A stretch of DNA of 64,000 nt from Phaeosaccion multiseriatum (Eukaryota; Ochrophyta, other classes), in NCBI GenBank assembly GCA_965112735.1, contig OZ218960.1, positions 3,286,001-3,350,000 on the forward strand, given 5' to 3'. Numbering within the stretch: the first letter of the stretch is position 1; the number at the start of each line of letters is the position of its first letter. The position numbers were made by a program, and so were the translations under genes. This document shows positions 19,914-31,660 of this stretch, one piece after another. The notes under the pieces were generated by a model that was not told where the DNA came from, searched no databases, and worked only from the letters and a program-made list of their open reading frames with translations.

Positions 19914-22900
19914 TCAATCCTCCCACACCCTGGCGAGTCTGTCCGCCACTGCCCGAGCGATCTCGTTGGCAAGCGCCTCTCCCTCTCCCCCATCCTCGGC
20001 CGTCTGTTGCTGCCCGCCCTCCTCGCTGCCTCCGCCCTCACTGACGCCCCCCTCCTCCTCCTCCTCCTCCTCCTCCTCCCCCTCCTCCTCCTCCTCCTGC
20101 TTTTCCTGCTCGTCCTCCCCCCCCCCCCCCTCCTCCTCCTCCTCCCCCTCTCCATCCTCCTCGTCCCTCGCCTCCGCCGCCGCTGCCACAATGTGCTCTA
20201 GCCTTGTGACTTCTTGCACGAGCCCCTCCACCATTCGCTGCAATCGCAACACTTCGCCTCTGCCTTCCCCTCCTTCTCCTCCCCCACCACGGGGGAAATC
20301 CTCGCCCTCGTCCTCTCCATTTCCCCCCACTGCTGCCCCAACTTGGGTGCCCCCCCCGACTCCCAAGTCCAACTTCCTCAGCACGTCGAAGCTCTGCAGT
20401 TGCTGCAGCTGGGCAGTCATATGGGCCACGGCCTCCGCCGCCTTTGCCGTCATCCGCCCGCCCATGGCCTCTCGATACACGCGCTCCTTCTCCGTCTCTC
20501 TCTGCTCCACCTCCTCCGCGCTCTGCCCCCCCCCCCCGGGCCTGCCCTTGCCCGTGGCGCTACTGCTGGCCTTCCTCCTCCTCCTGCTCCTCCTCTTGGT
20601 ACCTGACCCTGATCCCCCCTCCCCGCTGCCACCCCTGCTCTTCGCCACCTTCTTCCTGACCTTCCTCCCATCCTCTCCGTAGCTCACCGCCCTGCAGCCT
20701 CTCGCTCTCCGCTTCACTCCACCTCCTCCTCCTCCTCCTCCTCCTCCTCTTCCTCCTCCTCCTCCAGCCTTGGGGGCATCCCCTCGCCCGCCAGACGCCC
20801 TCTCCTCCCCGTCCGTCTCTCTGTGTGGCCTTGGCTCCTGCGTTGGCTGCTGCCCCACCCACTGATCCAGTGCCTCGTCCACCCCCGCAAGCCCCCCGGT
20901 ACTTGCCCCACTTGCCCTCGCCCTGCTTGCCGCACTTGGCCCCCCCTCTGCACCCTCCGTGGTACCCAAGAAGCCCTGCTGCTGCAAGCTCTCCAAGTAG
21001 CCAAGCCGCTCCCTCAGCTCGCCCTCCACCGCCCATCCACTGCCATCCCCCTCAGGCAACTGCAGCAGTTGGTGCTCCTCTATTCGCCCCCCCTCATCCC
21101 CCTCCTCCTCCGTCCCTCCCATGCCCCTCCTCTGCCCCCTATCCCCTCCCCCTCTCCCCTCCCTCTGCCCCTCCCACCCATTGCCATCTCCCAGCCTCTG
21201 TCCGACCCATCCACTGCCATCCCCGCCACCCGTGACCACCTCCTCTGCCGAGAAGCCCCACTGCGCCAGCCTGTGCACCACATGTCTCTGCCTCAGCGTG
21301 ACGTCAGGCAGCCTCCTCTCCTCCAGCAAGGTGGCCAAGGCATCTTGTTGACTAATGCCCATCCGCTCGTTGCCGTCGAGCACGAGAGCGCATAGAGTGG
21401 TGTTGTGCATGAGCATGACGCTGAGGGTGTCCGCCGACTGAGGGGGGGGTGATGGCAGTGGATGGGAGGAGAGAGGGAGGGGCTTGTTCAGGGGCGGATA
21501 CACAGACGGAGCGTTTGAGTGGACAGGACAGCATGCATCATACGTATGTACATACGTGTATGCATGTGTGTACGGATAGACGGAATGGACGGATGCAGGT
21601 GTGTCTCCCGGTACCCACATAGGTGAGTGGGTACCAAGACAGACAGATGAGTTGTACTCACTGCGTCAATACCCCACTCTGCCTCGCTGCCCCACACCCC
21701 TCACCTTTGGGCCGAGCTGATTGAGGCTGAGATTGGCCCCCACCAGCCATGAGTCCCCCTGCAGCGCCTTGGCCACGCTGTACAGCCCTTCGTCCCCGAG
21801 GGCATTGCCGCTGAGGTCCAGCACGAGCAGCCCCTGCAAGGAGATGTGGGGCCGGGCAGAGGCGGAGGTGAAGTCCGCACCGCTGTAGCCCGAGGTGCCA
21901 CGCAGCCCGGCCGCCCAGCCTGCGTTGTTGCGTCTGCAAGGGGGATGGGGGGGGCAGGGAGGGGCAGGGGGAGAGAGGGGGGAAGCGCGACTGGGGTGAG
22001 CTACGACAGAGCAGCAAGTGCCTCTCTCCACCAGGGCCATACACACACACACACACTGGGCCATCCCCCCTCCCCCTCCTGACTGACAAAGCCACTGACC
22101 TGTTGGCGTGAGCCTTGAGCACGCTGGCGATGGTGCTGCCCCCCTCCCTGCCCAAACTGCACTCCGTCAGCGCCAGGCTCAACAGGCCGGTGTGCGCAGA
22201 CAAAGCTGCTCCCAGCGCGTGGAGGGCCTTGGCGGCGTGGGCATTGCCGTCCCGCAGGGGCACCTTAGACAGCCGAAGAGAGCGCAGGGAGGACTTGCCG
22301 GAGAGCTGGGCAGAGGGACCGGGGCCAGTGCTAGGAGACTTGGTGCTACAGTTGGTGCTACAGGCATTGTTGGCCCTCAGCCCCTTGGCCAGCTTCACGC
22401 AGCCCTCGCCGGAGCCGCCAAGCGCGAGGGGGAGGTAATCCAGCTCCTGGGAAGGGTCAGGGGAGTTTGGAGGGGAGGCGGAGTAAGAGGCGGAGTAGGG
22501 GCATGTATGGTACGGGGAGAGAGTGGGGCAAGCAGGGGCACATTGGGGGAGGCCCCTGTCTGCACTGGGAGCCGCCGCTGCTGACACGATGGACTCACTG
22601 CCTTCCCTGTCTGCCTTGCCAGAGCTGCATGTGTCCCCACTTCTCAGATCTTTGGTGCCTCTCCCTTCCGCCCTCTCCCTCCCTCCCTCTCTCACCAGCT
22701 CCTCCAGCGCTTCCAACTGGCCAAGCCTGCTCATGGCGGCGTCAAAGAGGAGGCGCTCTCCGTGCGGGTCCTTCTGCTTTGCCGTTACGGGGGGCGCGGT
22801 CTTGACAGTTACACGCTTCCCTCCCGTGCCGAGCAGCGTGCGCTCTCCCCCAATCGCTGACGTACTCGTGCGCTTGCGGACAGAGAGGTGCTCCGCCTGG

Positions 22901-23760
22901 AGTGGAGTAGAGGTATATGGGGAGGTAGAGAGGTAGGGAGGGGCGGAGTGGGCGCTCTAGCCATACATAAACCCTGGGGGCTACGTTCCTCAGCACATGC
23001 GTACACACGCCCGACATTCAACCATCCAGGGCCATCCTGGGCACCATCCAGGGCCATCCTGGGCACCATTCTGGGAACTATCCACGGCCCTCCCTATGTG
23101 CCCCAGTGCCCCCTTTTTACAGACGCACACACACGCACCGCCAGAGAGGTGAGGCGCAAGGCTTTGAGCCCCTCCCTTGCCTCCCTCGTCTTGAGTAGGT
23201 TGGCCACCGCCTCGCTGTCCTCCCTGCTCACTGCGCTGAAGTGCCACACGAGCACACCTCGGCCCAGCGCAGTTACCACCTCCTTCGCGGGACGCGTAGG
23301 CAGGGTCGCGCTCTGCAGGCAGGGTGGGGGGTAGGCGGGGAGGGATGAGGTTGAAAGACTAACGACTTTACACATTGCTGTGGGACTGGACTCACCGTGC
23401 ACAGGGAAATGTACTTCTTCTGCAGCGCGTTGAAGCTCCCCCCCGTGAGCATGCGCTTGATGGCGTTGGGGTTAGCGTGTCCACCAGCCACGTTGGCGAG
23501 ATCGTCGATCTCCCTGTGCAGTGTTGAAGGGAGGACGCAGGGGTAAGAACGAGCAGGAGAGAAAAGGAGCGGGGACATGCTTCGATTCGGGACTCCGTCG
23601 ATCGAAAGGGAGCAATTTACAGGCCCCCCTTTTCGAGTCCCTTCTTCTTTCCCTCCTCTCCTGCTCGTCAAGCCCCTTACCTGACGCTGGATCGAAGGCT
23701 CCTCCGGCTCGAGCACCGAGAGAAGCCTCCGACGCTCTGCGAGCGGGCCGTCAACGCCAT
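19914..23760 (-). CDS. Leucine-rich-repeat protein with long acidic/Gly-rich tail
   Basis: Seven minus-strand exons: 23760-23681, 23513-23396, 23312-23139, 22896-22696, 22446-22100, 21933-21705 and 21437-19914 (890 aa). Residues ~190-420 contain ribonuclease-inhibitor-type leucine-rich repeats (LLSLALTECSLGREGGSTIA, LLVLDLSGNALGDEGLYSVA, NLSLNQLGPKSADTL, LCALVLDGN). The last exon alone gives 507 aa. It is rich in Gly, Glu, Arg and Lys, with a probable nuclear-localisation-like Lys/Arg cluster, a coiled-coil segment near VLRLQRMVEGLVQEVTRLE, a poly-Glu tract, and a final helix ending RLARVWED. This suggests an LRR scaffold with a disordered tail. I do not recognise the specific family; a ciliary or centrosomal role is possible but unproven. 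It diverges from the CK2-like gene 205 bp away. Confidence 0.75.
23020..23075. repeat. Short tandem duplication in LRR gene intron
   Basis: CCATCCAGGGCCATCCTGGG followed by CA repeats about 2.5 times, in the intron between exons 3 and 4 of the minus-strand LRR gene. Confidence 0.85.
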
Positions 23761-23965
23761 CCCACCTCCTCTGTCCTCACACTTTACACTTCCACTCCTT
23801 CTGTTTGTAGCGGGCAGTGATACTGCTGCTGAGGTGCTGCAGCGACAAGAGTTACATCGCCATGTAAGCTGTACCTCATCATCACAAATGGCAGGCAGAT
23901 GTCGAGTCCTGATCCTCATCCTTGGAGCGGGATACAGAGAAAATAGAAAATAAAGCGAAAAGCAA
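23761..23965. promoter_or_regulatory. Divergent promoter region, LRR protein / CK2-like kinase
   Basis: 205 bp between divergent start codons. No named element is identified. Confidence 0.45.
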
Positions 23966-26900
23966 ATGCAACAACTTGATTCCAATGCGGGGCTGGGGGG
24001 CAGGGGAAGGAGGAGGAGGCGGCGGCCACTTCCGTCGCCCGTGAGGAGCAGGAGCAGTAGAATCAGGCGAAGAAACGCTACCTCCTTCCTCCGCTCTCCC
24101 TCCCTTCTCCTGCTGTTGCTGCTGCCGAGCGCCCCCTCCTGGCTGGGGGAGTCCCTCGGGTGGAGAGGCGCTGCGGGAGTGTCGGCAGAGGTGCAGAGCG
24201 TGAGCAGGGTGTACGCCGCCGCGTGCATGGAGCGCGGGCCGGACTACTTCGACTACGAGCGCTTTGAGCTCGAGCTTCACCCCTCGGACCTTCCCGCCCT
24301 CAGCAGCAGCAGTAGTGGGAGCACTGGTAGGAGGAGGAGCAGCAGGACCAGCAAGACCAGCAGGACCAGCAGCTACGGTGGACAGCAACACCAACAACAG
24401 GATCAGCAGCACCCGCAGCGGCAGCAGCCCCCTGTTCACGACATGGACGCCTTCGAGATCGTGCGGCACCTCGGAGGCGGGAAGTTCAGCGAGGTGGGCG
24501 GCGAGAGACGGGAGGGACAGGGAGGGTTGGAGAGGCAGAGGGAGAGGGGGGGGAAGACAGGGAGAGGAGACAGAGATGGAGGCAGAGTGTGTGCGTGACT
24601 CACTCACTCACCCAGTGTTGTGCGTGTGCCAGAGTGGAGGGGCGGGGAGGTTTATTTTCGCACCATGTCAGCGTCTGAAGATGGCACTTAGCCCGCTATT
24701 TCTCTTCCCCCGATCGGAGGGTCCCGAAGTGGGAGAGGGCCCATCTTGGCCATCTTGGGGTGTGGCAAGAGGTGGACGGCAGATCAATATCGCAGAGGAG
24801 GGCCTGACTCCCGTGCTCCATCTTGTTCCTCGTTGTCTTCGCTCTACTCCCCCCTCTATGTACCCCGCGCTAAGGTGTTCGAGGCTCTTACGTATCTGCC
24901 CGCCCCGAGCGACAACCCCTCCAGAGCCGTTCCTATTCCGATTCCTTGTCCTACGCCCCTCGTGGCTTGCCCCGTTGCGGACGTGTCGAGCAGCAGCAGC
25001 GGCCTAGATGGCAGCAGAAGCAGAGTTGTCGTGCTCAAAGTGCTCCGGCCCACGCAGGTACGATAGGCACCACTTTATCATGTTGCACTTGCTTGTTTGC
25101 TTCCCTCCCCGTCCCTTCAGAGAGCCGCCACCCACGGTACTCCCATCGATGGATCCACCTGTTCTCGGGGTACTCCTTGCCCGCACCCATATGCCTCTAC
25201 CTGTTCCTCCTTGCCCGTATGCCTGCGCCCCCCTCACAGCTGCGGAAGATCAAGCGCGAGGTGAAGATCCTGCAGACGCTCAACAGCGGCGCCAACACGA
25301 ACACCATCAAGCTTGAAGGGCTCTGTGCACACCCCGTCACACAGGAGGTGAGAGAGGGGGGGGGGGAGAGAGGTGGAGGGAGAGAGGAGGGAGAAGGAGT
25401 AGGGGAAGAGTGAAAGAAACAAGGCGGAGAGAGAGGTAGAGAGAACGGAGAAGGGAGGGAATGTGAAGAGTGCGTGTCAGAGAGAAAGACGAGAGAAAGA
25501 TTGGACTCTGTTCGCCCGTGTTCGCCCGCAAGCCCAGCCCCAAACCAGCGCCTTTGTTCTCCCTCCTCCTCCTGCGCCCAACCCAGTTCCTCGCTCGCCT
25601 CCTCCCTCTTATTCTGCCTAACCCACCCCCCCCCCCTTCCCTCCCCTCCTGCCCTCTGGTTCGACCCGCCCCTCCATCCCCTCCCCTCCGCTCCCCTGCC
25701 GGTCCATGCGATGAAGGTGACGCTGGTGTTGGAGCACGTGGGCAGCGAAGCGCAGTGGCTGTGTCACGGGGGGAGGGAGGGCAGAGAGAGGCTCAGTGCA
25801 GAGGAGGTGCAACTTTACATGTACAAGCTGCTCCAGGTGGGTGTCAATGTCGATGTCGACACAGAATGTCGATGCCGGCTCAGGATATTGATGAGAGGCA
25901 GACAAGCAGACAAACAGGCAAGTGGGGTGATGACGGATCTGACTTCATCATGGCGCCCTCTCCTCCGCCCCTCCTGCTCACCAGGCGCTTGACTACTGTC
26001 ACTCTGTCGGTATCATGCACCGGGACGTCAAGCCGCGTAACGTCATGATCAACCGCCGCACCAAGGAGCTGCGCCTCATTGACTTCGGCCTGGGGGACTT
26101 TTATCTGCCCGGCAAGAGGTAAGTCAACAAAAGGGGCAGGACGTCAGCAAGAGGTTGGACTGGGCTGGCTGGCTGACTTACTTACTTCCTTACTTCCTTC
26201 CTTCCTTCCTTCCTTCCTCCCTCCCTCCCTCCCTCCCTCCCTTCCTTCCTTCGTTGCCTCTTCCCCCATCTCCCTAACCCTTACCGTAAGGTACCCTGCG
26301 CGAGTGGGCAGTCGCTACTACAAGGCCCCGGAGCTGCTCCTGGGCTACCGCTTCTACGACTACTCCGTTGACATATTCAGCGCCGGGTGTGTGCTCGCGG
26401 GGCTGATCTTCCAGGTGTGTGTGTTGGCGGGGGAGATTTGGGATGGGGTCATCACCTGCTGACCCAATTTGTGCCCCGCCTACGACCCACTCACGTCGGT
26501 CGCCCTCTCTTGTTTGCCCTCTCGTGCTTGTGTCTACCCTTCTGCGCGTGTGCTTGTGCTTGCAACAGAGAGAGCCTTTCTTCCGAGGCACGGACACGGA
26601 GTCGCAGCTCGTGTGTGTGGCACAGGTGAGTGAGTGGGTGGGTGTAGGTGGGTGCATGTGGGTGTATGTGGGTGTATGTCTATGTCTATGTGCGTGTGTG
26701 TTTGTCCGTGCCTCTCTTCTCTCTGGGTAGGTGTCTGTGTGTGCGTGTATGTGTGTGTCAGTCTCTCTCTCAATGTGTAGGTCTCCGTGTGTGCATGTGT
26801 GTGGTCGAGCGCCGCATGTTCACAGCATCGATTGATGGGCCCGCTGTCCCTCCCCCCTGGGTCCCCCCTCTCCCCCCTGGGTCTCCCCGCCCCCCTCTCC

Positions 26901-27490
26901 CTCCCCCCCCCCTCCCGCTGCTCTGCTGGCAGGTGCTGGGCTCAGCGGCGCTGCACGAGTACGCGGGGAGGTACGGCGTGAAGCTCAACAAGGCTCTCAA
27001 GGATGGGCTCGCCAGGGCAGCGGTCAGGCAGGCATATGGGCAGGGATCGCAACAGACCAGTCCACCGCAGAGGCAGCAGAGAAGGGGCCAGGCTCAGGGA
27101 CAGCACCAGGGTCAGGCTCAGAAGCAGCGCCAAGGCCAGGGTCAGAGTCAGAGTCAGGGTCAGGGTCAGAGTCAGGGTCAGAGTCGGGGTGATGGTCGGG
27201 CTCCTCCCGGCGAGATGCCGAGTGTGGCGTGGAGCTCTCTGGTGCGCGCCCTGTCCCCGGGGGGCGGGTCTCCTCTCTCTCCTTTGCTGTGCTCGGACGA
27301 GGCGCTGGACCTGCTGGGAAAAATGCTTTGCTACGACCATCAGCAGAGAATCACCGCCGCTGAAGCCCTCAGGCACCCTTTCTTCCGGGGGGTGGCGTCC
27401 AGCAGCAGCAGCAGCGGCAGCAGCAGCAGCAGTGGGGGTGGTGGTAGTGGTGCTAGTAGTGGTGGTGGCGGCAGCAGCGGTTCTTTTTGA
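23966..27490 (+). CDS. Casein kinase 2 alpha-like Ser/Thr kinase
   Basis: Eight exons: 23966-24493, 24875-25057, 25240-25347, 25717-25836, 25985-26118, 26291-26414, 26569-26625 and 26933-27490 (603 aa; CK2 alpha is usually 330-390). CK2 hallmarks in order: VSRVYAAAC and [11 protein letters not shown] (N-terminal segment), [12 protein letters not shown] (Gly loop), VVVLKVLRP (Lys231), [14 protein letters not shown] (basic cluster), [20 protein letters not shown] (catalytic Asp327), [20 protein letters not shown], and [20 protein letters not shown]. Unusual points: the metal-binding motif is DFG (346-348), where CK2 alpha has DWG. A Ser/Gln/Arg-rich insert sits before AFEIVRHL, a Pro-rich insert interrupts the loop before Lys231, and a Gln/Gly-rich insert replaces the region before the last helices. 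A leader with RRRRRR and a LLLLLLLP run precedes the domain. The start codon is uncertain because the whole leader is in frame. Confidence 0.85.
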
Positions 27491-28413
27491 AAGGCACCAT
27501 CCCCCCCTCGCCCTCTCAGCTCTCAGCGATGGGGCGGTCGGGCGGGTGGCGCAGCTCTGCCACCAAGGCCAAGGCCAAGGCTAAGGCGGACAAGAAGAAG
27601 GGGTGGGGGCGCTTCTCTTCTCCTCCCTTTCGTACACCGTAAACTGCTCACGGCCCTCGCCTGTCTGGCTGACTGACTGACTGACCGACTGATGTACGAT
27701 CGATCCATGTAAGATACTTGTAAAACACTCTCAAGCTCCATGGCACACAGCACATGTCTAAGAGTTGAACACGGCGGCAGTGCGCACAAGCTTCCTCAGC
27801 CACACACCTCACTCTGATCATGATGATCATGATGATGATGGCGCACGGAGGAAGCAGTTGACCTAAAGAAAACACTCACACAGGTTAAGACATGGTCCAC
27901 GCGTCAGGACAGGGGTGGACTCATTCGACGGAGACCCTCCCTTCGTTCGTGTTGTTGTGGCCTGTCTGTCTCAGGCACTCGGTTCATTACCACACGGTTG
28001 GGTCGAAATCCCCACTAAAACAACTACAATCGTCCGACTTGATGCCATCGCCAGTCCGCTCTCTTGCCTCTCGGCCCCGCTTCCCCCTCAGTGTCTCTCA
28101 AACAGGCTTCCCTCCCTCCCCCCCTCTCCGGGTGACTGACTCGCGACAGCAGCCGCCCCCCCCCCCCCCCCCAAGGTGCCTCCCTCTGCAGCTTGTTCGC
28201 TCGTCCTCCTCTCACCATCCTCCTCGTCGAGGCTGCTGCCGCCGGCCCTCTCGCCCCCCCAGCACTGACGCCCGCCCTGACGCATGCCTCGCCCGTGCAC
28301 TGCCATCCCCCCAAAACTTCCAGCATATGCTTCCACCCTCTGCTCGGGACAAACGCTTGCCATCCCTCCTTCCCTGCCATCCCCTGTCATCCACTGACAT
28401 CCACCCTAGGCCT
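27491..28413. other. Convergent intergenic region, CK2-like / p23
   Basis: No gene is seen. It contains C-rich runs (e.g. ~28155-28172) and a (GAT)n cluster near 27818-27841. Open frames on both strands are low-complexity. Confidence 0.5.
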
Positions 28414-31066
28414 TTAGGGATCGACGAGGTCGGGAAGGTCATCATCGTCATCGCTATCCTCGTCGCTGTCCCCCCCCCCGCCAGGCATGCCGCCCCCCAT
28501 CCCCCCCATCATGGATGCCATGTCCATGCCGCCGCCTGACAGAGAGCAGCGCAGCGCAGCGAGTGTAAACAAGGGCCAAAAGGAGCGACAGCGCGACGGC
28601 AGTGCGATGACAGTGCGATACGCACAGAGTGAGGGAGCGATAAGTGAGTGCGAAAGAGTGAGAGAGAGAGTACGAAAGTACCCAACCCTAACAAGAAATA
28701 CTTCGTACGCCATACCATATACTCACCTCCTCCTCCGCCGCCGCCGCCCTGCATGTTCGCCATCATCTCTGAGAGAGAGGAGGGAGGGAGAGAGGGAGGG
28801 AGGGAGGGAGGGAAGGGTACGTGATGCAGCCTGCTAGTTGATGTACATGCATTTTGATCATGGAGTGTGAGTTTGGTTGATTCTGCTGTCCTGCGTGACG
28901 ATGATGCCTTCCTTACCTTTTAGCTTCGCCATGTCCATGCCTGCTCGGGGGGATGGAGGGAGGGAGTGATTGAGTGAGTAAGTGAGTAAGTGAGTAAGTG
29001 AGTGAGTCTGTGAGTGAATAAAAGGGGCACAGAGGGAGTGGTGAGGTTTGAGTGGGGTCAGTTGAGAAGGTAGCAAGTGAGTGAGTGAGTGAGTGAGTGA
29101 GGGAGTGAGAGTTAGTATTTCAGCGCCAATTCTTCGCCCGTCTTACCTTCGGGCATGCCTCCCGCTCCGCCTCCGCCTCCCATGCCCCCCATCATGCTAC
29201 AGAGGGAAAGGAGAGAGATTGGGGGGGGGGGGGTAGAGAGAAGGCAAGCACGTGTGAGTTTCACCTTCTGGACAAGATTCGTCCGGAGGACTCTACGGCA
29301 CAAAAAGTATGGCGCTCTCTCTACGCGCTTCTTACGGCACCATCACCCCTCTTCTCCCACTTGTTCTGTGACGCCCGAGTGACTTGTGGGGCTGTCTGTC
29401 CCAGCTACTTAGCAAGATGATGAATGAGTGGCGCGTGAGTGTGAGCTACTTAGCAACACGATGAATGAGTGGCGCCTGAGTGTGGTCGTTGTGCAGGGCA
29501 GGCCTTACCTTTCCATGCCTCCCATGCCTCCCATGCCTCCCATGCCCCCCATGCCTGGCCACACAACGAGCAAGAGAGAGCAAGAGAGGACAGTGATGGA
29601 GATGGCAGGCAGAGAGTGAGTGAAAGTCGTGAGAGGCACACTGAGCCTGTGAACAGCACTGGAGATGGTGTCTGCCAGTCTGGGTTAGCAAGCAAACACT
29701 GAATGGCAACATGTGATACCCCACATCGATGGGCGCAGCAAAGGAGCCGCAAGCACACATCCCATCCATATTTACCATCTCAGGGAAGGCCCAGTCAGTG
29801 GTGACACGATATTTGAACATGGCAAGAGCTAAAGGGAAGAGTGTAGGGCCTGCTGCTGCCGAAGCACCTATACGTGCAAATCGAATTCAGGAAGCTCACC
29901 TCCCATTCCTGGCATGCCTCCTCCCATCCCTGGGGGCCCACCTCGGCCCCCCATGCCGGATCCTCCGTCGAGAGCGGACTGCGAACGACAAAAGTGCAAG
30001 GGCAAGCCAGGCACAGAAAAGGGGGGGAGGGGGGGCAAGAAAGGGTAATACGCTCTCGTCAGTGCATCGGCAGTAGAGCAGAGCAGAGCAGCGGTGCGCT
30101 GCGGTGCGGTGCGGTGGGGCTCCACGTGAAGCCTCAGGTGAGCTTCTGTCGCCCTGCTGTGGTGTTGAAGGCAACAAGCCGCAGCCCTTCCCTTCTTTCC
30201 TCTCTCCCCAACGGGTGATTCGAGCACTGAAGCCGATATGCCGTCCCAGCTCTCCTTGGTGGCCACTGCCCCCCCTTTTGCTCGCCCACTGCCATCGCCT
30301 CTTGCCCCAGACTCACCATGTCGAAGCCTTCGTCCTCGTCCTCGTCCTCGTCCACATATCTGTCCCAGTCGATGGTGACCATGTTCTTCTCGAGTTTCTT
30401 ATCCTCCATGAGGCGGGGCCAGAACTCCTCGGCTTCCTTGTCCTTCTTTACAATGTTCATCTTACAAGGCAGGAAGAGCGAGAGAGAGAGGTAGTGCAGT
30501 GTGACGCCGGTGAGAAAGCGTATTACACTGTGTGGCTCGCTGGCTGTGTAAGCAAGTAACCAACCTGGATACTTCTTGGGAGGACTTTGGAGATGGACTC
30601 CTCCACGTTGACCTCGTGCAGGAACTCCAGCTCCAGGGTGTACGCCTTGCCATTTGACGTGCCGCTGAGAGGGGGGGGCGGGGGCGGTGTTGGGCATCAG
30701 ACAAGAAGGCGGCGCTGGGAGCGAATACCGTCCTGGAGGCTGTGAGGACAGGTGGAGTCGAATGCAAAACGCTGAGGGTGGAGGCTGACCCCACCACATG
30801 ATTGGCGGAGATGTGTTCCTTCCACACAGCCGAGCTTCCTCTCGTTCTTCAAGGGCCTGGCGAGCCGGCTTTTACTTTCCTTTTCCTTCCGCTCGCCCCC
30901 TCTCCCCATCCGTTCCCGAAGGCTTTGGATCGGACACTTACGAGAATGAGAGCTTCTTCTCCTCCAGCTCGATCTTCTCGTCCTTGACGTCCGGCAGGGC
31001 GATGGTGAGGTAGATGCTTTCTTTCCTCTGCGCCCACTTGACCGGTGCTGTGCTTGAATCGCTCAT
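28414..31066 (-). CDS. Hsp90 co-chaperone p23 (CS domain)
   Basis: Nine minus-strand exons: 31066-30942, 30664-30565, 30460-30317, 29978-29900, 29554-29509, 29196-29147, 28940-28917, 28768-28727 and 28535-28414 (243 aa). Residues 1-~110 are the CS domain (APVKWAQRKESIYLTIALPD, YTLELEFLHEVNVEESISK, FWPRLMEDKKLEKNMVTIDW, DRYVDEDEDEDEGFDM). WAQR is the plant/algal form of the p23 signature. It stabilises the closed ATP-bound Hsp90 dimer in the cytosol or nucleus. The tail (~125-243) is built of Met-Gly-Gly repeats over six short exons (24-122 nt), as in plant p23 proteins with GMGGM tails. It ends in an acidic DSDEDSDDDDDLPDLVDP segment. Head-to-head with topoisomerase III. Confidence 0.92.
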
Positions 31067-31660
31067 CCCCTCCGCTCTCGTCTCTCCGTCCGTGCCTGTA
31101 TCTTTTTGCTTTGAGCGAGACAGAAGAAAGGATCGAGGGCACGAGATTCCAGGGAGTACCTGAGTACTCTCTCGGTGTCTTGTGGAGAGAGAGAGAGAGC
31201 GAGAGAGAGTAACTTGTCGTGGATGTGTTAAACCCCCCATATCCACCCCACCTTCTTCCACATAAACATACGTAAGGATACGTAATCAGTTTAAATCCTT
31301 GTCCATTCCATCCCTTCCGCTCCCTCTGTCTTTTGTTGTCGAGGGGACAAAGAGACGGACCAGCTCTCCTTTAGCCGTAACAATCGAAGCAGTAGAAAAT
31401 TCTTCTTCGGGGCGGGCCACCGACGCCTCCGACAAGCCACCGTTTCAGCGAGAAGTGGTCCTATTGAACGGGACCATTTGAGCTTGCCTTGCGCGGGAAA
31501 AGAGCCGTCAACGACCCTGGTGCTGCTGCTGCTGCAATTGGGGAGCGGAAGAGCTCGTCCAGAGGAGGAGGAAAGGGACGAAAGGCGCCGCGAAGACTCG
31601 CATCATGGACGTGAGGAGCCCCTCCCCCCCCCCTTAGACACATCATCGATATCGATCACC
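31067..31660. promoter_or_regulatory. Divergent region between p23 and topoisomerase III
   Basis: 594 bp between divergent start codons. The topoisomerase frame stays open upstream to an ATG at 31478, which would add 61 residues that are acidic and not a typical mitochondrial presequence. A short GAGA-rich stretch lies at ~31184-31207. Confidence 0.5.

Noticed and set aside
31478-31660. N-terminal mitochondrial extension of TOP3A
   Set aside because: The upstream in-frame stretch is acidic and lacks the Arg-rich amphipathic character of a mitochondrial presequence; ATG 31661 begins right before the conserved domain.
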